This document shows, in pieces, positions 34,654 to 43,646 of a stretch of 64,000 nucleotides of DNA. Within the stretch, counting starts at the first letter, position 1. The number at the start of each line of letters is the position of its first letter. Both the position numbers and the translations under genes were made by a program. This DNA comes from Poriferisodalis sp965204195 (GTDB lineage Bacteria; Actinomycetota; Acidimicrobiia; Acidimicrobiales; Poriferisodalaceae), in contig NZ_OZ241975.1 in NCBI RefSeq assembly GCF_965204195.1, positions 3,348,001-3,412,000 of the forward strand, read 5' to 3'. The notes beneath the pieces were generated by a model, which was not told the origin of the DNA, made no database searches, and worked only from the letters and a program-made list of their open reading frames with translations.

Positions 34654-35870
34654 AGTTCCCCACGAAACACCCGTTGCTGGAGCGATGCAAATAGCGTGTC
34701 GAGAACTCCAAGCTGGTGCCGGCCTACCTGCATCAACTCATTAATCTCGCCAACTCGCTTAGCATACGCATCCATCAGACTAATCGGTGGAATTGGGATT
34801 TCGATTCCGCGCAAAACCTTCAAGTTAATATTCTTCTGAGCCGATTCGGATGCCTGCATTTCCAATATTGGCTGCAGAAAATTCAAACAGCCGCGAACAT
34901 ATTCAGTCGCTGATTCAAATCGAGCAGTAAACCCCACTACGCTGTCGGGGAAACACGCGTCGAACGTGAGGATAGCAGTCTTGGCAATATTCGCCGCAAT
35001 TGTAATGCAGAGGGTGCCACTCGGCCACAGCCTGCTTTGCGCCAGTCCCTCGTCAGAATAGGTCGCCGAGAAGTTGTCAACATAGCCATTGGAGCCAGCG
35101 ACATCGCCAGTCTGTACTAGCGGCCAGTTTCCACCCAGCAGAACCGGGTCATTTCGAGGTCGGTGCTTTGACACGCCCCGCTCCAAACTCCCTAGTGCAG
35201 TCAGGGAGTCGACTGGCCAGCCTTTTGTATTGCTCACGGGGCTTCCGAACATCTCGACAAAAACTGAATTCGTGAGCACGTTGATTCGATGGAGCGCACT
35301 GCGACGCTTCACTCGCAGCGATTCGGCTCCGTCCAACAGTTCTTCTATACGGTATTGAACATCTAGCGGCGGCAAAGGTACCATGAGCGATTGAAGTACA
35401 CTAGGTCGTACCCGCGAGTGACTACTCCCTACAGAACTGTTCACAGCGAATGCCACTACTCTCGGTAGCCTCAAATAGTGTAGCAAATAGCGTCTCGATA
35501 GTGTTGAGCCAGGGCGTATTGGAAGAATATCTGTGCTGCACACTCCATCAAAGTCGGGCACCGCGACCTTAGATAGATGAACCCCGAGCTTGCCATATAG
35601 AACATGATTTCTGTCGAATTTCATCTTCGTACTCTTCAACCCAGCATCGCGAGCCGGACCAACCGAAACAAACGAGCCATTTGACGTTATGTTCTCAAGT
35701 CCCACGTAGAGTGTGGCATCACCGATGTTTGCGGGCTCTATGGAGGCCCGTTCGAACGCAGCAACCTCACCAAGCTGTACACGGGGCCAACTCCGGTATC
35801 CGCTCGCTTCACCACGGCCGCTGGAATCTGGCGTAGTACCGGTCATTCTACCGTACTGCTCTCGCTCCAA
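34650..35870 (-). CDS. hsdS: Type I restriction enzyme, S (specificity) subunit
   Basis: The protein has 406 aa with two target-recognition halves. Half one opens with WPRVQLGEVAAFERASIEP and ends with LMVPLPPLDVQYRIEELLDG. Half two opens with WPVDSLTALGSLERGVSK and ends with IEIPIPPISLMDAYAKRVGE. GC content is visibly lower than in the flanks, as is usual for exchanged specificity genes. It overlaps the HEPN/Abi-like gene upstream by 28 nt and hsdR downstream by 4 nt. Confidence 0.9.
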   Translation of the reverse strand: MEREQYGRMTGTTPDSSGRGEASGYRSWPRVQLGEVAAFERASIEPANIGDATLYVGLENITSNGSFVSVGPARDAGLKSTKMKFDRNHVLYGKLGVHLSKVAVPDFDGVCSTDILPIRPGSTLSRRYLLHYLRLPRVVAFAVNSSVGSSHSRVRPSVLQSLMVPLPPLDVQYRIEELLDGAESLRVKRRSALHRINVLTNSVFVEMFGSPVSNTKGWPVDSLTALGSLERGVSKHRPRNDPVLLGGNWPLVQTGDVAGSNGYVDNFSATYSDEGLAQSRLWPSGTLCITIAANIAKTAILTFDACFPDSVVGFTARFESATEYVRGCLNFLQPILEMQASESAQKNINLKVLRGIEIPIPPISLMDAYAKRVGEINELMQVGRHQLGVLDTLFASLQQRVFRGEL

Positions 35871-36793
35871 GGTGCGCTGGCATCGGCCAGAGTATTGATC
35901 CGATTAATTCCACCCTTAATGGCAGAATTAACTTGTCGATCTATGCCTTGAATCAAATATGCGGCCATGCCAACAAATGTGAGTGTGAACGCGGAAACGT
36001 CGCGTAAGTCAAGCTCTCTCTTTGCCGAACTCTCGGTGCCTCCGTGACGAATACCCGGATAATTGCTCGCGAACTTGTACAGTGTTTTGGCCGCTTCGCT
36101 TAGACTGTCGTGAGGCCAAGTACCGACCTCATCAACGATTTCACTAAAGCTAGGGTCGGCGCCCGCCACGTGACCCGAGCCTATTGCTTCTAGTAGATTG
36201 CATTGCTTCTGTATGGCAGTAGCGATGCGGAACTCTCTTGGATCATCGAGGCATTCTGCCAAGGCATGCTCGAAAGCTATCATTTGCTTGTGCAAGTAAA
36301 CTTGAGGCGATGTCGAAGACTTGATCTGTGCGAAGAGAGTTGACGCAAGGCCGGGGAACGAAATCCACAACGCCGCGTCAGTGTCAACGTAGTAACGCAA
36401 GCTATACTTGGTGGCAAATTCACTCAGTAAGGCAACGTATCTAGACTCAAGATCACGAGATCCGACTTCCGCAAGCACTGCGAATACACTCGTAAGCCCG
36501 CTGCGCGCTTTTGCTTCGCTCTCAAAGTCAGTGCCTGATAGACTAGACAGTAGCGACTCCGCCAGTTGTTCGTCGCCTTCGGCCCTCGCAGCGAGGTCCA
36601 CCAGGTTGGGGGCGTTGTTGCGGATACTGCCGTCGCTGTCGTGTACGTAGGAATCATCTGGTTGGCGGACGAACGGCACGAGACTGCGATATATCTGGCC
36701 GAGAATATTTTGGGGACAATGCTCGTGATCAATCAGGGGTAGCCATACTTCCCTGTGGGCACGGTCCATTACTGGCCTAAGGTAGCCACTCAT
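35843..36793 (-). CDS. HEPN/Abi-like protein embedded in type I restriction operon
   Basis: The protein has 316 aa, lies between hsdM and hsdS, and overlaps both (4 nt and 28 nt). The C-terminal third (FASNYPGIRHGG then RDVSAFTLTFVGMAAYLIQG) resembles the C-terminal HEPN-like domain of abortive-infection proteins (Abi_C, AbiJ-like). The N-terminal two thirds are helical and not recognised. By analogy to PrrC in the EcoprrI locus, it could be a toxin that acts when the restriction complex is blocked. That is an inference. Codon use is AT-richer than in the flanking chromosome. Confidence 0.65.
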   Translation of the reverse strand: MSGYLRPVMDRAHREVWLPLIDHEHCPQNILGQIYRSLVPFVRQPDDSYVHDSDGSIRNNAPNLVDLAARAEGDEQLAESLLSSLSGTDFESEAKARSGLTSVFAVLAEVGSRDLESRYVALLSEFATKYSLRYYVDTDAALWISFPGLASTLFAQIKSSTSPQVYLHKQMIAFEHALAECLDDPREFRIATAIQKQCNLLEAIGSGHVAGADPSFSEIVDEVGTWPHDSLSEAAKTLYKFASNYPGIRHGGTESSAKRELDLRDVSAFTLTFVGMAAYLIQGIDRQVNSAIKGGINRINTLADASAPWSESSTVE

Positions 36794-38343
36794 GCCAAAT
36801 TCCCGTCCAAATGCTCAAGATCTTTCTGTATCTGGCGCTCTAGGGACTGGATCTCGGCGATGATCTCTCGTGGTGGCCGATGTTCGACTTCGTGATACAC
36901 GATTTCCTTATACCGGTTTATGCTCAGATCGTAGTCGTTGGCTTCGATGTCCGACTTGGACACACAAAACGATTGCTCCCGCGTTGATCGCTCAAGTTCG
37001 GATCCTCGGCGTGCAAACCAACGGGCAAGCACGTCAGGTAGGTTGTTCTGCTCATGCTCGTCCTCCGTGAGTCTTTCTTCGACGACTGCTCCAAACTTTG
37101 CGTCATCGAGCAAAGGCGTTCTCTTGTCATCAAGACTAAGTCCGTCAGCTCGGAGGTCGTAATACCACACAAGATCTGTGCCACCAGAGTTGGTCTTAGT
37201 GAATAGAATGATCGCCGTCGTGACTCCGGCATATGGCCGAAATACACCCGCTGGTAGCGATATGATGCCATCAAGTTTCTGTTCTTCCACCAAGATCTGC
37301 CTGAGTTTCCTGTGCGCTTTAGTAGAGCCAAAAAGTAGCCCGTCTGGCACAATTATGGCCGCCCGACCTCCTGGTCTCAAGAGACGCAAGAAGAGAGCGA
37401 CAAATAACAGCTCGGTCTTCTTGGTCCGGATGACTTGCAGCAGATTCTTCGCGGTACCTTCGTAATCGAGTGAACCAGCGAATGGTGGATTGGCGAGGAT
37501 CAAGCTGTAAGTATCAGAAGAGTCTGCGTAATCTTCTGCCAAAGAGTCCCGGTAGCTAATGTTGGGATTCTGCACTCCGTGGAGTTGCATGTTCATCGAT
37601 CCGATGCGCAGCATCGTATTGTCGAAGTCGTAGCCAGAGAACATCGCATTGTGGAAGTGAGTTTGCAAACTCTCGTTCCTGAGAGCATCCGGATGCACTC
37701 GACGGATGTACTCGCTTGCACCGACCAAGAAACCACATGTACCGCTGGCAGGATCGCAAATGACATCGTCGGGCTGGGGTTCCATCATCTCGACCATCAG
37801 TTGGATTATGTGCCGCGGTGTCCGGAACTGTCCGTTCTGCCCTGCCGTCGCGATCTTGGACAGCATGTATTCGTACACATCACCTTTGGTGTCCCGATCC
37901 TGCATCTTGACCGCGTCGAGTCCGTCCACCGCCTTCTCCAGCAGCCCAGCCGTGGGAATCGTGAGACGCGCATCCTACATGTGCTTCGCGTGGGAACTCT
38001 CGCCTGCCCGCTGCCGCAGAAACGGGAACACGTAGTTGTCGACCAGGTCAAACATCGTTGCGGCTGGACGGTTCTTGAACCTCGACCAGCGCAGCTCCTC
38101 ATACGGCCGGCCCTCGGCACGTCCTTCGGGTCGGAACTCTCGCCCTTCGGGGAAGATGTTGCTCTCAATCGGCTCCCCGGTACGGTTCGCCCTGTTTTCC
38201 GCGAGCGTCTGTTGCTCGTCAAGACCCTTGATGAACAGCAGGTACGTGAGCTGCTCCATAATCTCCAAGGGGTTCGAGATGCCCCCCGACCAGAAGTGGT
38301 TCCACACAGCATCGATCTGCTTCTTGAGCTCACGTGTCAGCAT
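36790..38343 (-). pseudogene. hsdM: Type I restriction enzyme, M subunit, interrupted by one in-frame TAG
   Basis: From ATG 38343 (MLTRELKKQIDAVWNHFWSG) the frame encodes a full-length HsdM of 517 codons, except for TAG at 37975-37977 (codon 123). The frame does not shift: the sequence before (SSHAKHM) and after (DARLTIPTAGLLEKAVDG) aligns as one protein, with TAG where many homologues have Lys. Downstream are the AdoMet-binding DPASGTCGFLVG and the catalytic NPPF in LILANPPFAGS. Restart at GTG 37929 would give only the C-terminal 379 residues. Possible readings are a null allele, suppression, or a base-call error. Confidence 0.85.
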
Positions 38344-38492
38344 GGCTGCCCATTCCAGCCGATCCGAGCACGTCTCGCTGACCCGCTGCGCCTTTGCGGA
38401 TCGCGAAGAATGCGTACCCCTCCAAGCCACTGAGCGGCGGGCGTGACCGAGCGGCTGGATGCGTCGCTCGACAAACGCGCCAGACTGACCGA

Positions 38493-39176
38493 ATGCTCGA
38501 TCTCGACCCATTGACGATCGAAGAGCTACCTGTCGATGAACTCGGCTTGCGTATCCTCGACGACCTTGAGGGCGAGTGGAACACCTACAACTACTTCCTC
38601 GGCTGTAGCCGCGATCAGCGATACCAGCACGGCGAGGCGCTCCGAGCGATTCAGGAGGCCATCGCCTGGCTGAGCTACCGAGGCCTCATCGCACCGGCCT
38701 TGAGCGAGTCAAGTGGGCGCGGGTTCTTCATCACTCGCGCTGGACACGAGGCACTCGTCAAGGGCCTGGCTCATGTTCGCTCGCTCCACCAAGTCGCTGA
38801 GGGCCTCCACCCTGAGATCGAGAGTCGCGCGCGTCGACAGTTCCTGCTCGGCGAGTACGAACAAGCCGTATTCGTCTCGATGAAGGCGATCGAGGTACGG
38901 GTTCGTGCACTCAGTGGTCTCGGGGACGATCTTGTTGGGGTCGATCTGATGAATCGGGCGTTCGGCAAAGACGGCTCACTGGCCGATGCGAATGCGGTGA
39001 GCGGCGAGCGCGAGGGGCGACGGGCACTCTTTGCCGGCGCCTACGCAGTGCTCAGGAATCCGGCAGGGCACAGAGATGTGGATTACGACGACGTCGCAGA
39101 GGCCGCGGAAGCCGTCGCCACTGCGAGCCTGCTGATGCGAATCCTCGACGCCATCGAAACTGGCCAAGAATCGTAG
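38493..39176 (+). CDS. TIGR02391 (Ymh) family protein
   Basis: The protein has 227 aa from ATG 38493. The C-terminal half has the family pattern: FLLGEYEQAVFVSMKAIEVR, DLMNRAFGKDG, then LFAGAYAVLRNPAGHRDVDY. This domain is HEPN-like and is frequent next to restriction systems. It is divergent from hsdM, with 149 bp between. The N-terminal half may be a winged helix (LRAIQEAIAWLSYRGLIAPA). Confidence 0.8.
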   Translation: MLDLDPLTIEELPVDELGLRILDDLEGEWNTYNYFLGCSRDQRYQHGEALRAIQEAIAWLSYRGLIAPALSESSGRGFFITRAGHEALVKGLAHVRSLHQVAEGLHPEIESRARRQFLLGEYEQAVFVSMKAIEVRVRALSGLGDDLVGVDLMNRAFGKDGSLADANAVSGEREGRRALFAGAYAVLRNPAGHRDVDYDDVAEAAEAVATASLLMRILDAIETGQES

Positions 39177-39323
39177 GACCTCTGCATCTAAGACCTCGAT
39201 GACCAGAGGCTGCGGTGGGTCGCGGATCCATGCCCGCGGCGGCCACGGTGCGGCAACAGTCGCTGGCCTGATGCGGCACGGCCAGCAGTTCCTTCCGCAG
39301 ATGTCGGCCATACAGTCGCCCGG

Positions 39324-40643
39324 GTGGACAATGCGTTGTTGACGAATCGCGAGATCGCGTCTCTTGTCACGCTGGCGGCGTTTGTGATGCTGGCCATTGT
39401 TGCCGTTGTCCGCGACGGCTCAGGTGGGCAGATACTTCAGGTCGGACGTTCAGCGTTCGCGACGCTCGTGAGCACGAAGATCCCGCTCTTGTTCGCCAGC
39501 TACGTGGGCTGCATCGCCGTCACCGTGGCATTGGCGAGCCGCTGGTGGCCGTGGGACACAACCCTGTTGAAGGCGACGGTTGTGTGGTGCTTGATCTCGG
39601 GCATCGGCCTGTTCGGCAAGGCGTTCAGTGCCGTCGAAGAGAAGGGCGTCTTCATCAGAGCGCTCAAGCGGATCATCGCGGCCGTCGTCGTCTTCGAATT
39701 CATCGCGAACTTGGCCTCGTTCCCCCTCTGGGTGGAGATCCCCGCGGCGTTTGTTGCCTCCCTGTGCACTCTTCTCGCCGCGTTCGGTGCGCGGGACGCG
39801 GAACACACCGGTGTCGTGAAGATGGCCAACACCTACCTGGGCATCTTCGGCCTAGCGGCGATCGGATGGGCAGCGTGGCGGCTGGTGGACGACTGGTCGG
39901 ACATTGACAGAGCCCTGCTGCTCCGCGAGTTCTTGTTGCCGCTGTGGCTGACACCGGTCGCACTGCTGCTCATCTATCCGTTGTCCTGGTTCGCGGCCTA
40001 TGAGGGCGTACGAGCCAGGATGCGCTTCGCTGCAAACGGTCGGCCGATTCGCGCACAGCGCCTGGCTGTGATGATCCGCAGTGCCGGACGGCTCGGTGCA
40101 CTGCGAGAGCTACAAGGGACCGCTTCTTGGCGCCTCGGGCGCGCCGTCGGGTTCCGTGCGGCTTGGCGAGAGATCGGCGATATCAAGCAAGATCAACGCG
40201 AGGAACGCGAAGCCCAGCTCGCAGCAGAACGGCGGCTCGAGCTCAACGCCGGCCTCGTCGGCACAGACTCAACCGGCAAGCAGCTCGATCAACGAGAGCA
40301 TGCCGAGACCATGCAAGCGCTTCGCTGGTTGGCGACCTGCCAGATGGGCCACTACAGGAACCGAGGCAACCGGTACTACGAGGGCCTGGAGATCATCATC
40401 GACGATCTGTCCGACAAGTACGGCCTGCCGAGGCCCAACGGCGTCGTGATGCACATCAGCCGTGACGGCCAGAGTTGGTACGCAGCCCGTCGGACGATCA
40501 CCGGGCATTGGTTCGCCATTGGTGCCGCCGGCCCGCCCAGCGATCAATGGCTCTACGACGGGCCCGCTGCCCCCAGCGGCTTCCCCGACGAAGCCGAGTG
40601 GGAGCAATGGGCACCCGGCGACAACGCCCCCAACTGGACCTGA
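39324..40643 (+). CDS. Polytopic membrane protein with C-terminal cytoplasmic domain
   Basis: The protein has 439 aa from GTG 39324. Seven or so membrane helices fill residues 8-235 (for example SLVTLAAFVMLAIVAVV and FLLPLWLTPVALLLIYPLSW). The remaining 200 residues are soluble: a charged helix (IKQDQREEREAQLAAERRLE), then a compact part with MGHYRNRGNRYYEGLEIIID. I do not recognise a family. The next gene starts 56 bp later on the same strand and may be its partner. Confidence 0.7.
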   Translation: MDNALLTNREIASLVTLAAFVMLAIVAVVRDGSGGQILQVGRSAFATLVSTKIPLLFASYVGCIAVTVALASRWWPWDTTLLKATVVWCLISGIGLFGKAFSAVEEKGVFIRALKRIIAAVVVFEFIANLASFPLWVEIPAAFVASLCTLLAAFGARDAEHTGVVKMANTYLGIFGLAAIGWAAWRLVDDWSDIDRALLLREFLLPLWLTPVALLLIYPLSWFAAYEGVRARMRFAANGRPIRAQRLAVMIRSAGRLGALRELQGTASWRLGRAVGFRAAWREIGDIKQDQREEREAQLAAERRLELNAGLVGTDSTGKQLDQREHAETMQALRWLATCQMGHYRNRGNRYYEGLEIIIDDLSDKYGLPRPNGVVMHISRDGQSWYAARRTITGHWFAIGAAGPPSDQWLYDGPAAPSGFPDEAEWEQWAPGDNAPNWT

Positions 40644-40699
40644 ACCAAGCGGGCCGAAGCGCTCCCTCCTCGTTCGAGACAGCAGCTACTATTTCATCA

Positions 40700-41944
40700 A
40701 TGGTGAAATCTAAGCAGTGCGAGTGGTGCGGAGGGCCCCTGAAGGAGACGGCCGGCCCTGGACGACCGAGCAAGTACTGCAGCGCCTCACACCGGCAGAT
40801 GGCATATCAAGCACGTCAACAGGATGAGGCGGTCAGCCGACAGATGTCTGAGGCGGGGGCCAGTGTCGCCTCGCATCTCCTCCAAGCGGAGCGCATCGCG
40901 ACGGCGTTGCAGGACTCCGTTCGATGGCGGGACAGCTTCGGGGCGATCACTGCGGAACACAACAAAGCCATGCAAGCGGTACTGGGCAGCGCCACGGCCG
41001 CCGCCGCGACCCGATCAGCCTTCGCAAACATCAGCCGCCACACCGACTCGCTAGCAGCAGCCAGAGCAGCGATGGCGCCAAGCGTGGCCACCACACTGGC
41101 AGCCGCCGTCAAGCACAACTACGACATCCAGAAGGTGCTAGACGCCACCAACGCCAGCGCCGCGATGCCTTCTGTCTTCGCCAAAATCGGCCGTCATACC
41201 GACTCACTCGCAGCGGTCGGAGCAGCGATGGGACCAAACGCTGCCACCACACTGGCAGCCGCCGTCAAGCACAACTACGACATCCAGAAGGCGCTGGGCG
41301 CTACCGGCATCGGCCCCCCCGCTCAATCGACGCTCACAGGCATCGGCCTCCAAGCCGACTCACTCAAGGCGCTCGGGGCAGCTGTGGACCCAGGCGTAGA
41401 CAAACTCGCAAAGGCACTGCACAGTCAGTTCGACGGCATTACCAATGTGCTCAAGTCCTATCGAATTGATCCAGCAGTGCTGCCACATAGGCAGATGTCC
41501 GAGATCATGCGCCAACTTTCAATGAGGCCCGACCTCGCCGCTGTCGCTGAGTCAGCTGCAAGCTTGGCCCGGTCGGTCGGCCTGTCGCGAGAACTCGCCG
41601 CTGACATTCAGCACATCGCACATGCCGCCAACCGAGCCGATATGGCCGCTGACCTCGTGGGTCCACGAGACCATGACCCGATCAGCCATGACGGCGCCCT
41701 CCACGAGATCGTTGAACCGAGCCTTGAGGAGGCCGATTTCAGTTTGCTGCTCATCCTCGTGGTGATGGCAGTGTTTCCGGCCCTACTGGCCACGTCAACG
41801 GCTTACGTGACTCAAGCGGCGCAGGACCTGCTGTTCATGTTGCGCTTGCTGGGCAAGCTCACCCAGGTAGACGACGCCATACCCGGCGTGCTGCTGCTGA
41901 ATGCGGTCATTCGCTCCATTCGACGACCTCGAGGAGAGCCGTAA
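40700..41944 (+). CDS. Zinc-ribbon protein with 52-residue tandem repeats and C-terminal membrane segment
   Basis: The protein has 414 aa from ATG 40700. An N-terminal zinc-binding motif, CEWCGGPLKETAGPGRPSKY followed by CSASH, resembles ribbons of phage and plasmid proteins. Residues about 105-210 hold two repeats of 52 residues, nearly identical at the DNA level over the part encoding TTLAAAVKHNYDIQK (156-bp period), plus a weaker third copy. A hydrophobic helix lies near the C-terminus (SLLLILVVMAVFPALLATST). The family is not recognised. Confidence 0.7.
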   Translation: MVKSKQCEWCGGPLKETAGPGRPSKYCSASHRQMAYQARQQDEAVSRQMSEAGASVASHLLQAERIATALQDSVRWRDSFGAITAEHNKAMQAVLGSATAAAATRSAFANISRHTDSLAAARAAMAPSVATTLAAAVKHNYDIQKVLDATNASAAMPSVFAKIGRHTDSLAAVGAAMGPNAATTLAAAVKHNYDIQKALGATGIGPPAQSTLTGIGLQADSLKALGAAVDPGVDKLAKALHSQFDGITNVLKSYRIDPAVLPHRQMSEIMRQLSMRPDLAAVAESAASLARSVGLSRELAADIQHIAHAANRADMAADLVGPRDHDPISHDGALHEIVEPSLEEADFSLLLILVVMAVFPALLATSTAYVTQAAQDLLFMLRLLGKLTQVDDAIPGVLLLNAVIRSIRRPRGEP

Positions 41945-41982
41945 CGCGACGCCGAGACTAGCGAGCGCACGTCGCACTGCTT

Positions 41983-42906
41983 CTACGCCAACGGTTCGTA
42001 GGTGAGCTTTCTGGCAGCGAGGTCGCCTCGCAGGACACCGCCGTCGTTCTCCTTCAGTTGACGCCACGCGGCAAACCCTTGAAACACCGCATCCTCAACC
42101 TCTGAGAGATGTCGGCGTGAGACTTCGAGGCCAGCCGTGAAGATCCGAAACGTTCTGAGCGCGTTGTAGTCCAGATGTCGCACGTTCACGAGGCGATTGT
42201 GTTGGCGGGCGTACTCAAACATGAAAGCCGCGAACGCCTCTTCGACGACGATTGCTCGGCCACCATCTTCGACGGCGTCGGTCATCGTTCCCCTTGGACG
42301 TTTGCGTCCGAAGATCTGGCCACGGGCCACGGGTGACCATCCGAGAACAGCAGCGTTGGCCAAGTGGAACGCATCGTGATACCGGTAGCCACTGTCTTCG
42401 TAGGTGTTGTCCCCGAGCCTGCTGGCGACGCGCCGGTTCCGCCAAATCACCTCGACCAGCGGCTCGGGACCGTCGCTGGCCGCTGGGCGAATCGTCACCT
42501 CGAACGTGCGAGGAAGCCGATGCGGTCGCCGCTGCCCTGCGTCGAAGTGTTCTGATGGCTTGCGGCGTCTCGGTGGCTTGCCACCGCGAACCGGCCATCG
42601 GTCAGATGTCTTGAGCAGGTTTCGCTCAGCGACGTCATCAAGTGAGAGACCAGCCTTCTCGGCGGCATTCGCCAAGTACCACAGGATGTCGCCGAGTTCT
42701 TCGGCGACGTTGTCCTTGAAGAGCTCGTACGCCGCCCCGTCTCGCAGACGCTTCTTGTAAGCGGCGAGCAGAGTTCCGACTTCGCCAGCGAGACCGAGCA
42801 GAGGGCCCAAGAGCGGATCGTGACCTTCATCATTTGGCCGCGGAAAGTGGTCTGTCTGCCGGGACCGCCGTTGGTACTCGGCAAGAGTGAGCGAGTCGTG
42901 CGTCAT
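41983..42906 (-). CDS. MazG-type nucleotide pyrophosphohydrolase with extra C-terminal domain
   Basis: The protein has 307 aa. Residues about 35-105 form a MazG helical core: LLGLAGEVGTLLAAYKKRL, then FKDNVAEELGDILWYLANAA with the metal-binding ExxD. Such enzymes cut (d)NTPs to (d)NMPs and PPi. The C-terminal 180 residues (including YEDSGYRYHDAFHLANAAVL and VVEEAFAAFMFEYARQHNRL) are not recognised. It is the last gene of the eight-gene block, and its start overlaps the C1 peptidase stop by 1 nt. Confidence 0.82.
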   Translation of the reverse strand: MTHDSLTLAEYQRRSRQTDHFPRPNDEGHDPLLGPLLGLAGEVGTLLAAYKKRLRDGAAYELFKDNVAEELGDILWYLANAAEKAGLSLDDVAERNLLKTSDRWPVRGGKPPRRRKPSEHFDAGQRRPHRLPRTFEVTIRPAASDGPEPLVEVIWRNRRVASRLGDNTYEDSGYRYHDAFHLANAAVLGWSPVARGQIFGRKRPRGTMTDAVEDGGRAIVVEEAFAAFMFEYARQHNRLVNVRHLDYNALRTFRIFTAGLEVSRRHLSEVEDAVFQGFAAWRQLKENDGGVLRGDLAARKLTYEPLA

Positions 42907-43643
42907 CAGGGTTCAGCCCTCCATGTGCCGGATTGCGCGCTACTTGTGAAGCTCGACAGATCGATCGCGCCGGCGCGTGCTCCGAACGCGATGAGGTAGT
43001 CGACAGGCAACCAGCCATAGCCGCCTGCTCCCCAGCCGGGTCCCCAGCTGTTTCGAACAAGCAGGGTTCGGACCTGTTCGTGCGTTCGCGCTCCAACCAC
43101 CAGCACGGCGTGGTATGCGCCCTGCGGTGCCGTCAACGGGGGTACCTCGATGGTGCCGTCTGGCGCAGCCTGCTCGAATTCAGCCGTGACCTCGATGATC
43201 AATGCAACGACGAGGCCGGACGCCAGTAGGTCTTCGATGTCGTCCTCGATGCCGTCATTAGTCATTGACACTGGGGCCAAGTCGGCTTGATACCAGACAG
43301 ATGCCTGGGCTGTTGACGGGGCCTGATCGGCTTCGTGACGAATAGTGGTATTGAACGGCCAGTCCGCCAAACGGGGCTGGCCATCCGACCGCAAGGCATC
43401 GCTCACCGCCTCCAGCGTCGTGCCGTCGCGAGACGCTGTGCCGATGGAAACGCAGCGGGACCACAGGGCGTCGGGTGCGAGCGGCTCCGGAGGCTGCGCG
43501 CGACTCGTTTCGTGGGCGGCGGTCACGGTGATTGGGATACAGAGCGGTCGGATTCCTTGGTCGATCGCTGGCGCGAGCATCGGTCTCAGATCGACTGATG
43601 GCCGAACCAGGCTGCGCTGTCGCCTCGCGTCGTAACTGGCCAT
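42906..43643 (-). CDS. Papain-like (C1 family) cysteine peptidase
   Basis: The protein has 245 aa with the C1 catalytic set in order: Gln29 and Cys35 in DQGIRPLCIPITVTAAHE, His178 in PQGAYHAVLVVGA, Asn198 in LLVRNSWGPGWGAGGYGWLP. The GSCW motif is altered to RPLCI. There is no signal peptide, so it should act in the cytoplasm, which is unusual for bacterial C1 enzymes. It follows the ImmA-chagasin gene by 3 bp, so enzyme and likely inhibitor are made together. Confidence 0.87.
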   Translation of the reverse strand: MASYDARRQRSLVRPSVDLRPMLAPAIDQGIRPLCIPITVTAAHETSRAQPPEPLAPDALWSRCVSIGTASRDGTTLEAVSDALRSDGQPRLADWPFNTTIRHEADQAPSTAQASVWYQADLAPVSMTNDGIEDDIEDLLASGLVVALIIEVTAEFEQAAPDGTIEVPPLTAPQGAYHAVLVVGARTHEQVRTLLVRNSWGPGWGAGGYGWLPVDYLIAFGARAGAIDLSSFTSSAQSGTWRAEP

Positions 43644-43646
43644 CGG

